This document shows, piece by piece, positions 1 to 10,545 of a DNA stretch of 64,000 nucleotides. The notes under the pieces are model-generated. The model searched no databases. It saw only the letters and a list, made by a program, of their open reading frames with translations, and had not been told where the DNA came from. Within the stretch, counting starts at the first letter, position 1, and each line of letters begins with the position of its first letter. This DNA is from Glycine soja (Eukaryota; Streptophyta; Magnoliopsida; Fabales; Fabaceae), in contig NC_041019.1 in NCBI RefSeq assembly GCF_004193775.1, positions 11,456,204-11,520,203 on the forward strand, written 5' to 3'. A program made the translations under genes and the position numbers.

Positions 1-184
1 CAATGTTAAGAAAAACGTGATGGCATATGTGTAAATAAAAGGAGTTCGTTAACATCGATTTGTATGAGAACTTGATTTTTAAAAATGCCTCCACTCCCTA
101 ATCTCCACTTACTCTTTCACGTTGTACTCTCTTCCTCTCCGTTTTTGTTGGGTCTCACGCTGTCGCTGCCTCTCACGCCTCTTT
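1..184. other. Host flank left of copia-1, no gene seen
   Basis: No coding region is supported. The last 80 bases are CT-rich and resemble the CT-rich stretch just right of the element (about 4890-5010), both carrying phrases like CTCTCACGCCTC. The two sides therefore look like one originally continuous host sequence split by the copia element at 190-4873. It might be a leader or promoter of an unrecognised gene, but nothing proves this. Confidence 0.4.
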
Positions 185-189
185 CTCTT

Positions 190-433
190 TGTTGAAAACT
201 GATAATTTGGCAATCTCACAGGGAAGAAGAAGAAGGGAAGAAAGAGAGCTTTTCTTGTACAGATTCAAAGAAAACAGATTACTATTCTCACACTCAATTT
301 TTCTCTTTTTTTTACACAGTACTACAACAAGCTATATATGGTTATTCTTCTAATTCTGTTATAACTACCACTAACTAACATACAAGTGATAGAACTAACT
401 AACTAATCATCTGAATTATCTTTTTATCTAACA
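190..433 (-). repeat. copia-1 3' LTR
   Basis: Left-hand copy of the 244-bp LTR (3' LTR in the - orientation of the element). Its outer end abuts the CTCTT duplication and its inner end abuts the purine tract. It differs from the other LTR at an A/G position in the ACTACAACAAGC phrase and at an A/G position near the AACTAACTAACTA run. Confidence 0.93.
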
Positions 434-445
434 CTCCTCCTTAAT

Positions 446-3400
446 TCAGATTTCATTTGAGCTTCTAAGTCCCATCTTTCTCCTCAGATCTTCAAACCTC
501 TCCTTCTTCAAAGGTTTTGTCAAAATGTCTGCAAGTTGATCTGCAGATTTGCAAAAATCCAACCTCAGTCTTCCATTGTACACTTGATCTCTTAAGTAGT
601 GAAATCTAGTCTCAATGTGCTTGCTCCTTCCATGAGCAACAAGATTCTTTGCAAGGCTTATAGTAGACTTGTTATCCACCATCAACAGCATTCCATTCTC
701 AGATTTTACCTTCAACTCATTCAGCAAAGCTTCTAACCATATTGCTTGACAAGCACTCATGCTAGCAGCTATGTATTCAGCCTCACATGACGATAAGGCC
801 ACCACGGATTGCTTCTTTGAACACCAACTGATAGCTGCATTTCCTAGCTGAAACAAATACCCTGTGGTACTCTTTCTATCAATTTTATCCCCACACCAAT
901 CAGCATCTGAAAAGCCAATCATCTCACAGGAATTGTTACTCAAGTTTGTAGGAAACAACAAACCAAAACCAATAGTCCCTTTCAAGTACCTCAGTAGCCT
1001 TTTCACTGCATTCAAATGACCTTGCAGTGGTGCTTTCAAAAATCTACTCACCAAGCCAACTCCATATGCTACATCTGGTCTGGTATTGCATATATACCTC
1101 AAGGAGCCAACCATTTGTCTGAACATAGTCTTATCCACCAATTTTTCAAGCCCAGATTGATCCAGCACAGCACTAGTTTCAACAGGAGTTGAAACTGAGT
1201 TACAGTCAAGCATCTGAAACCTCTTTAGGACATCAATTGTGTATTTGCTTTGGTGCATAAAAATTCCAGCCTTTGTCCTCTTGAACTCTATGCCCAGAAA
1301 ATATGATAATTCTCCAAGATCTGACATTTCGAACTCAGACTTCATCTCTTGCCTGAATGTCGAGATAGCATTGCAATCCTTTCCTGTTATCAGTAAATCA
1401 TCCACATATAAACATACTATGAGGGTATCTGAAAGACTTTCTCCTTTAACATACACACCATATTCAGTAGTGCATCTCATGAATCCAATTTGCAAGAGAA
1501 AGGTATATATTCTCTTGTTCCAAGCTCTGGGAGCATGTTTCAGACCATACAAGGCCTTATGAAGCTTGTACACCTCTGTTTCTCTACCTTTCATCACAAA
1601 CCCTAGTGGTTGAGTGACAAAAACTTCTTCTTATAGTGAGCCATTAAGAAATGCAGATTTTACATCCATTTGGTGTACTTCCCAGCAATTGTAGCTAGCC
1701 ATTGCTATTACAAGTCTAACTGTTTCCAACCTAGCAATAGGAGCAAATACTTCATCATAATCCAGACCTTGCTTCTGCAGAAATCCCTTTGCAACCAGTC
1801 TGGCTTTGAACTTTGTTACTTATCCTCTAGGATTCAACTTAGTTTTGTAGACCCATTTTACTGCTATGGCTTTCTTTACTATTGGTAGCTTTGTGAGACT
1901 CCATGTCTTGTTTCTCTCAATAGACCTCAGCTCTTCTTCCATTGCTTCAACCCAATGTGAGTGCTTCAAAGCTTCTTCCACGCCAATAGGTTCCATCTCA
2001 GCAAGTAAGGCCATATGGACAAAGTCACCATCAGCTGTAATCAAGGAATCTGGGAATATCTCATAGTCATCCAGCCTTGCAGGGGCTTGTCTATTTCTCT
2101 GAGGTCTCGTTGATACTGCTTCATCATGAACAACATTGTCTTCTGTCCCTACATCAGTGTTTAGACCTTCAATTCTGGTTCTCAATTCAGATGTGCCTTG
2201 CTTATCACTCCAATTCCAGGATTGACCCTCATCAAACTTCAAATCTCTACTCAACACTAGTTTCTGAGTTTGAGGATTAAAAACCCTGTATGCACCAGTA
2301 GAATGGTAGCCGAGAAATATGAGTTTCTCACTCTTGTCATCCAATTTTCTCCTTATTGCGTCTGGAACGTGCTTATAGTAGATAGACCCAAAGATTCTGA
2401 GATGGCTCACACTTGGTCTAGTGCCTGACCAGACTTCTTCTGGTGTCTTGTCTTCCAATCTCTTTATTGGACATCTATTCAGCAGATACACAGATGTTGA
2501 AACAGCCTCAGCCCATAATTTCTTTGGCAGGTTCTTTGTCTTTAGCATGCTCCTTGCCATGTTGAGGATGGTTCTATTCTCCCTTTCTGTTGTGCCATTG
2601 TGCTGTGGAGTGTAGGGAGCTATAACCTCATGTTCAATCCCCTCCTTAGTGCAATAGGATTTGAATTCATTTGACATGTATTCTCCTCCACCATCTGATC
2701 TTAGCACTTTCAATTTGGACTCACACTGTTTTTCGACCAGAGTTTTCCAAATCTGAAAAGTGTCAAACACATCACTCTTTTTCTTAATAGGATAAACCCA
2801 CACCTTTCTAGTGAGATCATCAATAAAGGTTACAAAAAAACCTATTTCCACCAAGAGACTCCTCCACAAAAGGACCACACACATCAGTATACACAACTTC
2901 AAGTGGTTTAACAGTTTTTGTAGGTATGCTTGAAACCAAAGAATTTCTAGCTTGCTTGCCTATTAGGCATTCATCACATAGCTTCTCAGGAACTCTAATG
3001 TTTGGTAGGCCTGTTACTAAACCTTTTCTATTTAGTAGCTCTAAGCTTTTGAAATTTAGATGGCCATACCTCTTGTGCCATAGCCAAGTTTCAATTTCTG
3101 TGGTGGACTGCATACACTTCTGATCACTAATCTGAATTTCAATTCTAAATGTTCTGTTGGCCGAGAGTGGAGCTTTTAGGACACTCTTCTTGTCTTTATC
3201 AAAAACTTTCAACATGTTGTCCTTCATCTCCATTGTATAACCCTTTTCAAGCAATTGTCCAAGGCTGAGTAAATTTCTTTTCATCTTGGGAACATACAAG
3301 ACATTTGAGATGCAGGCTTTCTTTCCATCTTTTCTTTGAATCATCACGCTCCCTATCCCTTCTGCTGTAATTGAGCTGTGATATGCGAATTTCACTGTGC

Positions 3401-4481
3401 TTTTGGAAGTCTCATCAAGTGTTGTGAACCACTATCTTCTCCCTGACATATGGTTTGAGCAACCAGTGTCTAGGTACCAGAAATTAGCACACTGAAGATC
3501 ATTTTTGGTGGTAACCATCAGCAGATAGTGATAATCTTCTGTATTCTCCTCTTGTGCCAACCTTTCTTCTTCACCTTTCACATGAGAGCCTTTACTGAAT
3601 GTATAATCAGCTGCAAAATGGCCAAAGTTCCTGTAGTTGTAACACTGCACCTTCTTCTTGTCGACCCATTTCTTTTTCCCTGAGAATTGGCTTCTTGGAT
3701 TTGACACAGCTTTCTGTGAAGATGATCCAGAATCACCACATTTTGAATCTTCAGTCTTTCTCCACTTCTCATCACGCCACTTTCCTTTGTTCTTTTTGGA
3801 TTTGTCTCCTTGCTTGTCAAACTTTCTGCTTGTTTGAGCTTGTAAGGCTTGATCATTGTGCTTCTCAGGATTCCTTTCTCTTAATCTCTGCTCATGCGCT
3901 TCAAGTGAACTTTGTAGTTCTTCAAGCTTGAAGGATGTAAGATCCTTTGATTCTTCAATGGCCACCACAATCTGATCAAACTTTGATGTCAGTGTTCTGA
4001 GCACCTTCTCAATCACCAGTTGTTCCTTAATCTGTTCTCCACAGCACTTCATCTGATTGGTGAGTGTGAGAATCTTGGTGAAATACTCAGCTACTGATTC
4101 AGTCTCCTCCATTGCAAGAAGCTCATACTGTCTTCTCAATGTCTGAAGCTTTACCTTCTTTATCTTTTCTGCACCTTCATAACTCTTTATAAGAATATCC
4201 CATGCTTCCTTCGAGGTTGTGGCATTTGCAATTTTCTCAAAGTTGGCATCATTTACACATTGGTGAATTAGGAATAAGGCTTTGCAGTCCTTTTTCTTCA
4301 AATCTTTGTAGGTAGATCGTTGTGCCTCAGTAGCACTGGCACTGGGTTCTTGATACCCGCTCGTGACAATCTCATACACATCTTGAAAACCCAGAAGAGC
4401 TTTCATCTGCACATGCCATCGATCAAAATTCTTTTCACCAAGAATTGGGAGATTGTTCATCGGAACTCCATTGCTCGTCAT
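446..4481 (-). pseudogene. copia-1 gag-pol polyprotein, broken by three stops and one frameshift
   Basis: Read 4481 to 446. Gag (4481 to about 3640) ends in a zinc knuckle in which two of the three cysteines are tyrosines (CYNYRNFGHFAADY, against the usual CX2CX4HX4C). The protease motif LDTGCSNHMSG follows near 3440, then the pre-integrase region (WLWHKRYGHL near 3070), integrase ([15 protein letters not shown] near 2590), RT with YVDDLLITG near 1390 and RNase H (SCEAEYIAAS near 780). Breaks: an in-frame stop at 3432-3434 just after the protease motif; a frameshift around the run of seven A at 2834-2840 within integrase; stops at 1820-1822 and 1631-1633 in the RT. Outside these points the frame is well preserved, consistent with recent death. 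The altered knuckle suggests the parent copy may already have been defective or mobilised in trans. Confidence 0.9.
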
Positions 4482-4629
4482 AGCTCAAGGTTCTTCCTCT
4501 GCTCGAATTCGTCTTCCTCAAAAGCGTGGATTCACACAGAATCTCCTTCGATTGCTTCAGTCTCAGGTCCCTCCTTTCACGGGTTGATTCACACAGAAAC
4601 AGACCCTTCAACCTTGCTCTTGATACCAC

Positions 4630-4873
4630 TGTTGAAAACTGATAATTTGGCAATCTCACAGGGAAGAAGAAGAAGGGAAGAAAGAGAGCTTTTCTTGTAC
4701 AGATTCAAAGAAAACAGATTACTATTCTCACACTCAATTTTTCTCTTTTTTTTACACAGTACTACAGCAAGCTATATATGGTTATTCTTCTAATTCTGTT
4801 ATAACTACCACTAACTAACATACAAGTGATAGAACTAACTAACTAGTCATCTGAATTATCTTTTTATCTAACA
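4630..4873 (-). repeat. copia-1 5' LTR
   Basis: Right-hand copy of the 244-bp LTR (5' LTR on the - strand), followed on the - strand by one spacer base and the initiator-Met-tRNA primer site (rc of 4616-4628), and followed on the + strand by the target duplication CTCTT (4874-4878). Confidence 0.93.
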
Positions 4874-4878
4874 CTCTT

Positions 4879-6882
4879 CCCCTCTCCATTCTCTCGCTAC
4901 CTCTCACGCCTCCAGTCCATTCTCAGCTCCGTTACTCTCACATCTTTTTCTCTTCACCTTCCTTCCTGGTGTCGCTACCTCTCGCACCTCCAATCCGTTC
5001 GCGCCACCACAGGTACATCTCGCCGCCCATACATTGTGGTTTGAATGTGATGTTAATGTAAGGAATTTGTTTGTGAATGAGATTGTTGCGTCTGTAATTT
5101 GAATTTGACTTATCCATGGAATACATGTCATGTTAAATTCGTATAATAAAGCCTTTGGTGGCTGGTCTTGTTTTAGAACTATGAATCTTAAGTTCATAGA
5201 TAAATGAAACACTAATTTGAAATCAACAAAATTAGTAAACCTCCTCAACTAATGGAAGACACTGCTTCCTCGATCGTTGGGCTCCCATTTGCCTTGGTCA
5301 ATACGTTGCAACCAATCTGTGACATTATTTTAATCAAAAGCCATTGCGCCCCCAATGCTTCATATTATTCCCTTCTTTTCTTTTTTGGATCCCTCTGTCC
5401 GTAACCACTTTCAGTTGGGAGCTACGGGGTCTTCAAATTGAATCAAGTTATTTTTTGGTCAATTGTGCATTTTCAAATTTGCAAGATTGAGCTAATTAGG
5501 TAATAAGGAGGTAGATTTAGAAAATAAATACTATTTTATTTTTATTTTCTTGTGGCTTTTTTTCTTTTTTGGTATATGACATTTTTTTCCTCATTGTTAA
5601 ATGCTTTTTAATATGTTTATGAGTATTATTTTTATTGTTCCGCACACAAAGTTATTGGAATAATAATAAGCTACTTGACAATTTTGAATTGGATTTCTAA
5701 ACTACTTTTTTTTTTCAATTGGTGTCTAAAGCTTGTAATTATTTTTCAATTAAAAGACAAGGTGGAAAGCTTCTTTATCAAGAAGAGCAAAACAAACGTT
5801 ACTTAATTGTGTAATCCACGTCTCCAAGATAAACCTTGCATCCAAAATAATGATTGAGTAAAGGAAAAGTAAGCAAATGGAGTAGAGTATTGTAGCTTGA
5901 ACTTGGGTTTAAGGGTGTTGAGTAAGTTATAATGATTCAGACTTAACTTTTAGTTTCAATGGACATATGTAGACTAGAATTCTCTAGCATAAGGTGCTAA
6001 GGTAATCTTTGGCTAACACATTATTATAAAGAGATATTTTTCTTTAAAATAAATATTAGCAACATATTCTTTGGCCAACACATTATTGTTAATTGAAATA
6101 TATTAGAAAAATTATATAATAAATCCTACTTTTATTTACAAAACTCGTTATTTTATAACAAATTGTCCCGCCAAGTGAATGGGACCCAACCGCTTCCATA
6201 AAAAGGATCTATCTACCTAGCTATCAATCAAAGTGTACAAATACAAAAACACTTTCATCTTTTCAGAGAGAGCTTTATTAGCTTGTAGTAACTGAGCATT
6301 CAACTTAGTATTTCATTTCCTCCCCTTGTTTTTGTTTCTTTTCATAAAACAACACTTTAAGCCTCACACCAACCAGCACAAAAGCTAATCCATCATTAAT
6401 TACTTGATTAGTTTATTGAGTTGTTGTTATTATTTTTATTTTTAATCTGAAATTGGGTCTAACCTAACGATCAACATTTTGGTCCCCATAAAATAGGAGT
6501 AACAATTTTTTTTATTTTAGTCCTTTAAATATTTTTGCTTTTAAATTAGTCCCTTTAAATAACATTTTATAGTTGTAATTGTAATTTGTAGGCACTTTTC
6601 CTTTTCTTGTTTCCATCATGATCATGCATTGTTATTGTTAGTGACCATCTTCACAAGTACGAATGTTGTCATACTATTTTCAAGATTATTTTTGTTACGA
6701 ATGCTTTTATAACTTGTATTATGTGATTAATGATGAAATATTGTTTTATATACAAGTTATGTTCATTATGAGTGAACCTTAGTTTCCCGTTTGAGATTAA
6801 ATACAATGATTCTTCCAAACAGTTTGGATTAATCGTTGTATTGAATCTTGAATCGTCCATTTGGACAGTTTGGGAATAGTAG
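4879..6882. other. Intergenic, AT-rich, no gene supported
   Basis: The first 150 bases are CT-rich with a possible CACAG/GTAC donor near 5010, which might be a host leader exon, but I see no downstream coding exon to join. The rest is AT-rich with poly-T and poly-A runs. Short open frames here show no recognisable domain or codon structure. Confidence 0.4.
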
Positions 6883-7083
6883 ATTCATATGTATTAGTTA
6901 AGTCTCTTTTGTTAAATTTGATGAAATTTTGGTACAATTCATTTCACTTTGTTCTCCAAGTGCATACTTGATTGTGGTGGAAGTCATGTCACTACTTTCA
7001 TGTCGTGTACTTGGAGATCAATAAGAAATACTACCGAAATTTTATCAAATTTAAGAAAAGAGACTTAACCTTTACGTATGAAT
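6883..7083. mobile_element. MITE-like hairpin element with 52-bp inverted arms
   Basis: The arms 6883-6934 and 7032-7083 are imperfect reverse complements of equal length (ATTCATATGTATTAGTTAAG against CTTAACCTTTACGTATGAAT, then mostly paired). The loop also partly pairs (TCTCCAAGTGCATA with TGTACTTGGAGA). It has no coding capacity. About 200 bp with long terminal inverted repeats in AT-rich DNA fits a miniature inverted-repeat element. I could not identify a convincing target duplication, so the superfamily is open. Confidence 0.65.
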
Positions 7084-7095
7084 TTATTATAAAAA

Positions 7096-7590
7096 ATGTC
7101 TTCTTTAATGGGACAGGCCACTAATGAAAAAAGTGAGATTTTCATGCATAGAATAACTTTGAGTATCGTAAAGTTATTAATTAGATGGAGTTGGATGAAT
7201 GCAAGTCGCATGAGCCCTGGGGATGAAGAAGGCATTGAAGAGTTCTTCCAATTTTCCTTAGAAAGAAGTCGACCAAATGAGGATGGAAAATATTTTTGTC
7301 ATTGTATAAATTATTTGAATGGGAGACACCAAGTACTAAACGATATACAAGAACATCTTTTGTGTGATGGGATTAAGAAGAATTATACGACATGGATATG
7401 AGATGGTGAATTGACAGACATGTAGAGGGCATCCCAAATTGAACCAATTGATGTAGAAATGGGAGATTGGTTAAAGGATATGATTTGTGATCTTGGACAA
7501 AAGTCTTTTTAGCAAGCACATGCCCCTATGTATGATACAATGGAAAGTGATTCCAAGAAGCCTTTGAATTCGGGGTGCGAAAAATCTTTG
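7096..7590 (+). pseudogene. CACTA (En/Spm) transposase-associated domain fragment
   Basis: The frame from 7096 has the feel of the plant transposase-associated domain at the N terminus of CACTA transposases: a WSWMNASRMSP segment, an EFFQFSLE helix, a conserved CHCINYLNGRHQV core and an EHLLCDGIKKNYTTWI ending. It stops at 7399 (TGA) where family members carry on, and the same frame resumes with more stops to about 7590. No catalytic DDE region and no CACTA termini are visible nearby, so this is a truncated relic. Codons after the first stop (VEMGDWLKDMICDLG) still look protein-like. Confidence 0.7.
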
Positions 7591-7600
7591 ACCGTGTTGT

Positions 7601-7757
7601 TGTTGGATCAAGTGGCCTCGGAATAATTAAGAAGGGGCTGGTTGAATTAATTATTAATGTACCTTAACTAATTAAAACTTATCCTTCTTAATGTTACTAG
7701 ATTTAATTAGGCTTTTACTACCAAGTTAAGAAAGTAAAGAACAGTAATTGAATCTTA
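7601..7757 (-). repeat. LTR fragment, copy A (TGTTGGATCAAG family)
   Basis: About 155 bp beginning TGTTGGATCAAGTGGCCTC is repeated from 7947 with few differences (for example CTCGGAATAA against CTCAGAATAA, and ACCTTAACTA against ACCTTGACTA). Between the copies lies only about 190 bp, ending in the reverse complement of a Met-tRNA primer site. This looks like the outer part of a 3' LTR of a - strand element whose interior was lost by deletion. Confidence 0.6.
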
Positions 7758-7932
7758 CAGATTCTTCTTTGTTGTTTTCATGAGATTTTGTCATGAGACA
7801 CAAGTTGGCTTGGTCTTCATCATAATCTTGAAATGATTTCAGATTTGACCTGTTCCTAAAAATACTTTTGAAAAACAAAGAATTTAAAGAGGCCATGAAT
7901 CTTGAAGTGGTTAAACTTTCTACAAGATACCT

Positions 7933-7944
7933 GCTCTGATACCA
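7933..7944 (-). other. Primer binding site (initiator Met tRNA) beside LTR copy B
   Basis: On the - strand this reads TGGTATCAGAGC, the complement of the 3' end of the plant initiator tRNA. It lies two bases from the LTR edge at 7947. It shows that the repeat to its right is a 5' LTR of a - strand element. Confidence 0.75.
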
Positions 7945-7946
7945 CT

Positions 7947-9345
7947 TGTTGGATCAAGTGGCCTCAGAATAATTAAGAAGAGGGGTTTAATTAATTATTA
8001 ATGTACCTTGACTAATTAAAACTTATCCTTCTTAATGTTACTAGATTTAATTAGGCTTTTACTACCAAGTTAAGAAAGTAAAGAACAATAATTGAAACTT
8101 AACCAAAGTAAAAGCGATAACTAAAAGTGCACAGTGAAAATTAAAAGTGTAGGGAAGAAGAAGACAAACACAAGAATTTTATACTGGTTCGGCAACAACC
8201 CGTGCCTACATCCAATCCCCAAGCGACCTACGGTCCTTGAGATTTCTTTCAACCTTGTAAAAACCTTTACAAGCAAAGATCCACAAGGGATGTACCCTTC
8301 CTTGTTCTCTTTGAACAACCAAGTGGATGTACCCTCCACTTGAACTGATCCACAAGAGATGTACCCTCTCTTGTTCTCAGTTACAACAACCCAAGTAGAT
8401 GTACCCTCTACTTGTACCACAAAGGATGTACCCTCTAATGTGTTAAGACAAAGTTCTCAGGCGGTTAGTCCTTTGAAATCTTTTGTATAAGGGAAAAGGA
8501 AGAATCAAAAGAATTCTCAGACTGTGCCTTATTGAATTCTTTGAAAAGGGAGAAGGGAGACACAAAAGAATTCAGGCGGTTAGTCCTTTGTTCTTTTGGA
8601 AAAGGGAGAAGAGAGACACAAAAAAAATTCAGGCGATTAGTCCTTGTCGAATTCTTTTTGGCAAAGGGAGAAGAGAATAAAAAGATATAGCACAAGTTTT
8701 TTATCAAAGAACTTTTCTTGAAAGAAAAAGTTTTGAACAAAAACTTTTTAGAAAGATGAAGAGAAGATGAATCAGAAAAAAATCTGTTGAAAGAGTTGAA
8801 TGATGTTAAGAGAGAAGATTGAAAGATAAATTTCTTGATTGTTGTTTAAATTCATGCCATGGTCACATATTTATAATTTCTTGATGACTCAAGTCAAAGT
8901 TTGTGACTCTTGGTAATTTCTTTTAAAACTAGTCACTTAGAAAAGTTGTGACTTTTGAAAGAATCTTCAGAAACAAGTCACTTGAAGAATTGTGACTTTT
9001 GGAAATGAATTTTTCGAAAACAGTCACTGGTAATCGATTACCATTAAGGTGTAATCGATTACACATCAACAGATGTGACTCTTCATTTTAAATTTTGAAA
9101 ATCTTAACGTTTTAAAAACACTGGTAATCGATTACAGCTTTGTAAATCAGTTTGAAAAACAATGTTGGCTACTGGTAATCGATTACTACCTTCTGGTAAT
9201 CGATTACCAGAAAGTAAAACTCTTCGGTAAAAGATTTTGTGAAAACTTCATGTGATATTCAATGTTTTGAAAAACTTTTTAGTACTTATCTTGATTCTTG
9301 AATCTTGATCTTGATTTTTCTTGAATCTTGATTCTTGAAAACTTC
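7947..9345 (-). mobile_element. Long retroelement LTR, copy B, with palindrome array
   Basis: This starts with the same TGTTGGATCAAG sequence as copy A, directly beside a primer site. Further in are near-repeats of a GGATGTACCCT phrase (8290-8440), three near-repeats of AGGCGGTTAGTCC (8460-8645), five GTAATCGATTAC palindromes (9030-9207) and a TTGATTCTTGAATC-type simple repeat (9290-9365). No protein is encoded: the open frames here are low-complexity. The right edge is approximate because the sequence merges with an inverted copy. Confidence 0.5.
9030..9207. repeat. Five GTAATCGATTAC palindromes (left cluster)
   Basis: The perfect 12-bp palindrome occurs at 9030-9041, 9051-9062, 9124-9135, 9175-9186 and 9196-9207. 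Several copies extend to 16-18 bp (CTGGTAATCGATTACCAG at the last). Six more lie in the mirrored block to the right. Confidence 0.95.
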
Positions 9346-9559
9346 ATTCTTGAATCTTTGGAATTTGCTTGACTCTTGATTCTTTGGCATCATCAAAATA
9401 ACCTTGGAAGGCATTGCTTCCATAGTTGTTAGTGGTGTTAAGTCTAGTTAATGTCAAGGCCAGATATAGGTGGAGTGACAAAAGCTTCACTTTATTGTTG
9501 CATGTTGTGTAGGATATGTGGAAGCAAAGCTTCAAGATGAATCAACAATGATTCAAAGA

Positions 9560-10545
9560 TGTTTTGATGATAACAATGATGACAACAAAAGATGATGAAC
9601 AAAAAGCTCAAGTGAATCAAAGAACATCTCAAGAGAATCATGAACAAGTCAAGAGTTCAAGAATCAAGAAGAATTCAAGATTCAAGAAGAAAGCCTACAA
9701 ACAAGAATCAAGATTCAAGATCTCAAGAATCAAGATCAAGATTCAAGACTCAAGAATCAAGATCAAGATTCAAGACTCAAGATTCAAGAATGAAGAAAAA
9801 ACTCAATCAAGATAAGTATTAAAAAGTTTTTTCAAAACTTTGAATAGCACATGAGTTTTTGACAAAACCTTTACCAAAGAGTTTTTACTCTCTGGTAATC
9901 GATTACCATATTGTTGTAATCGATTACCAGTAGCAAAATGAGTTTGAAAATGTTTTCAAACTGAATTTACAACGTTCCAAATATTTTCAAAAGGCTGTAA
10001 TCGATTACAATGTTTTGGTAATCGATTACCAGTGCCCTTGAACGTTGAAATTCAAATTTAAATGTGAAGAGTCACATCCTTTTACTCAAAAGCTTTGTGT
10101 AATCGATTACACTTATTTGGTAATCGATTACCAGTGTTTGTTTCTGAAAAATTTAAAGATGTAACTCTTCAAAAAGGTTTTGACTTTTTCAAATGGGTTT
10201 TAAGTTTTTCTAAAAGTTATAACTCTTCTTAATGGTCTTCTTGACCAGACATGAAGAGTCTATAAAAGCAAGGCTTTGATTTTCTTTTTAAGATAACTTT
10301 TTACATTCATTCAATCAATCCTTTGCAAGCCTTAAATCTCTTTGAACTTCTTCTTCTTCTTTGTACCAAAAGCTTTCTGAAGTTTTCTGGTTTTCTAAAC
10401 CTTGAAAACTTGTGCTATTCATCATTTTCATTCTCTTCTCCCTTTGCCAAAAAGAATTCGCCAAGGACTAATCGCCTGAATTCTTTTTGTGTCTCTCTTC
10501 TCTCTTTTCCAAAAGAAGGAAGGACTAACCTTTTATAAATGGGTA
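9560..10545 (+). mobile_element. Inverted, partial copy of the same LTR family
   Basis: This stretch is the reverse complement in outline of 8460-9360: a TCAAGAATCAAGATTCAAGA-type simple repeat (9650-9790), six GTAATCGATTAC palindromes (9895-10131), then a block (10430-10477) that mirrors 8632-8678 almost base for base. Together with copy B it makes a head-to-head pair around a short unique spacer (about 9366-9560). The long open frame at 9564-9815 is only translation of the simple repeat and is not called a gene. Confidence 0.55.
9895..10131. repeat. Six GTAATCGATTAC palindromes (right cluster)
   Basis: Copies occur at 9895-9906, 9916-9927, 9997-10008, 10018-10029, 10099-10110 and 10120-10131. 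Pairs of palindromes are spaced about 21 bp start to start, close to two helical turns. Confidence 0.95.

Larger units (their letters stand above)
190..4873 (-). mobile_element. Ty1/copia LTR retrotransposon (copia-1), structurally complete, coding-dead
   Basis: Both 244-bp LTRs are present and differ at only two positions I can see, and the element is flanked by the perfect 5-bp target duplication CTCTT (185-189 and 4874-4878). Read on the - strand, the LTR runs TGTTAGAT...TTTTCAACA. The primer site follows the right-hand LTR (TGGTATCAAGAGC, rc of 4616-4628) and a purine tract (AAGGAGGAG) precedes the left-hand LTR. The order on the - strand is gag, protease, integrase, reverse transcriptase, RNase H, the copia order. 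The near-identical LTRs point to a recent insertion, yet the polyprotein has several breaks, so it cannot encode its own transposition. Confidence 0.95.

Noticed and set aside
4904..5248. A 114-codon open frame on the - strand
   Set aside because: No domain, and it covers CT-rich non-coding sequence. Composition is explained by the base bias.
9564..9822. Open frames rich in K, Q, S and R on the + strand
   Set aside because: They are translations of the TCAAGAATCAAGATTC simple repeat, open in two frames at once, with no protein-like variation.
9030..10131. Regular palindromic repeats as a CRISPR array
   Set aside because: Units are 12-18 bp perfect palindromes with irregular spacing, in plant nuclear DNA and inside a retroelement LTR. 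There are no equal-length spacers.
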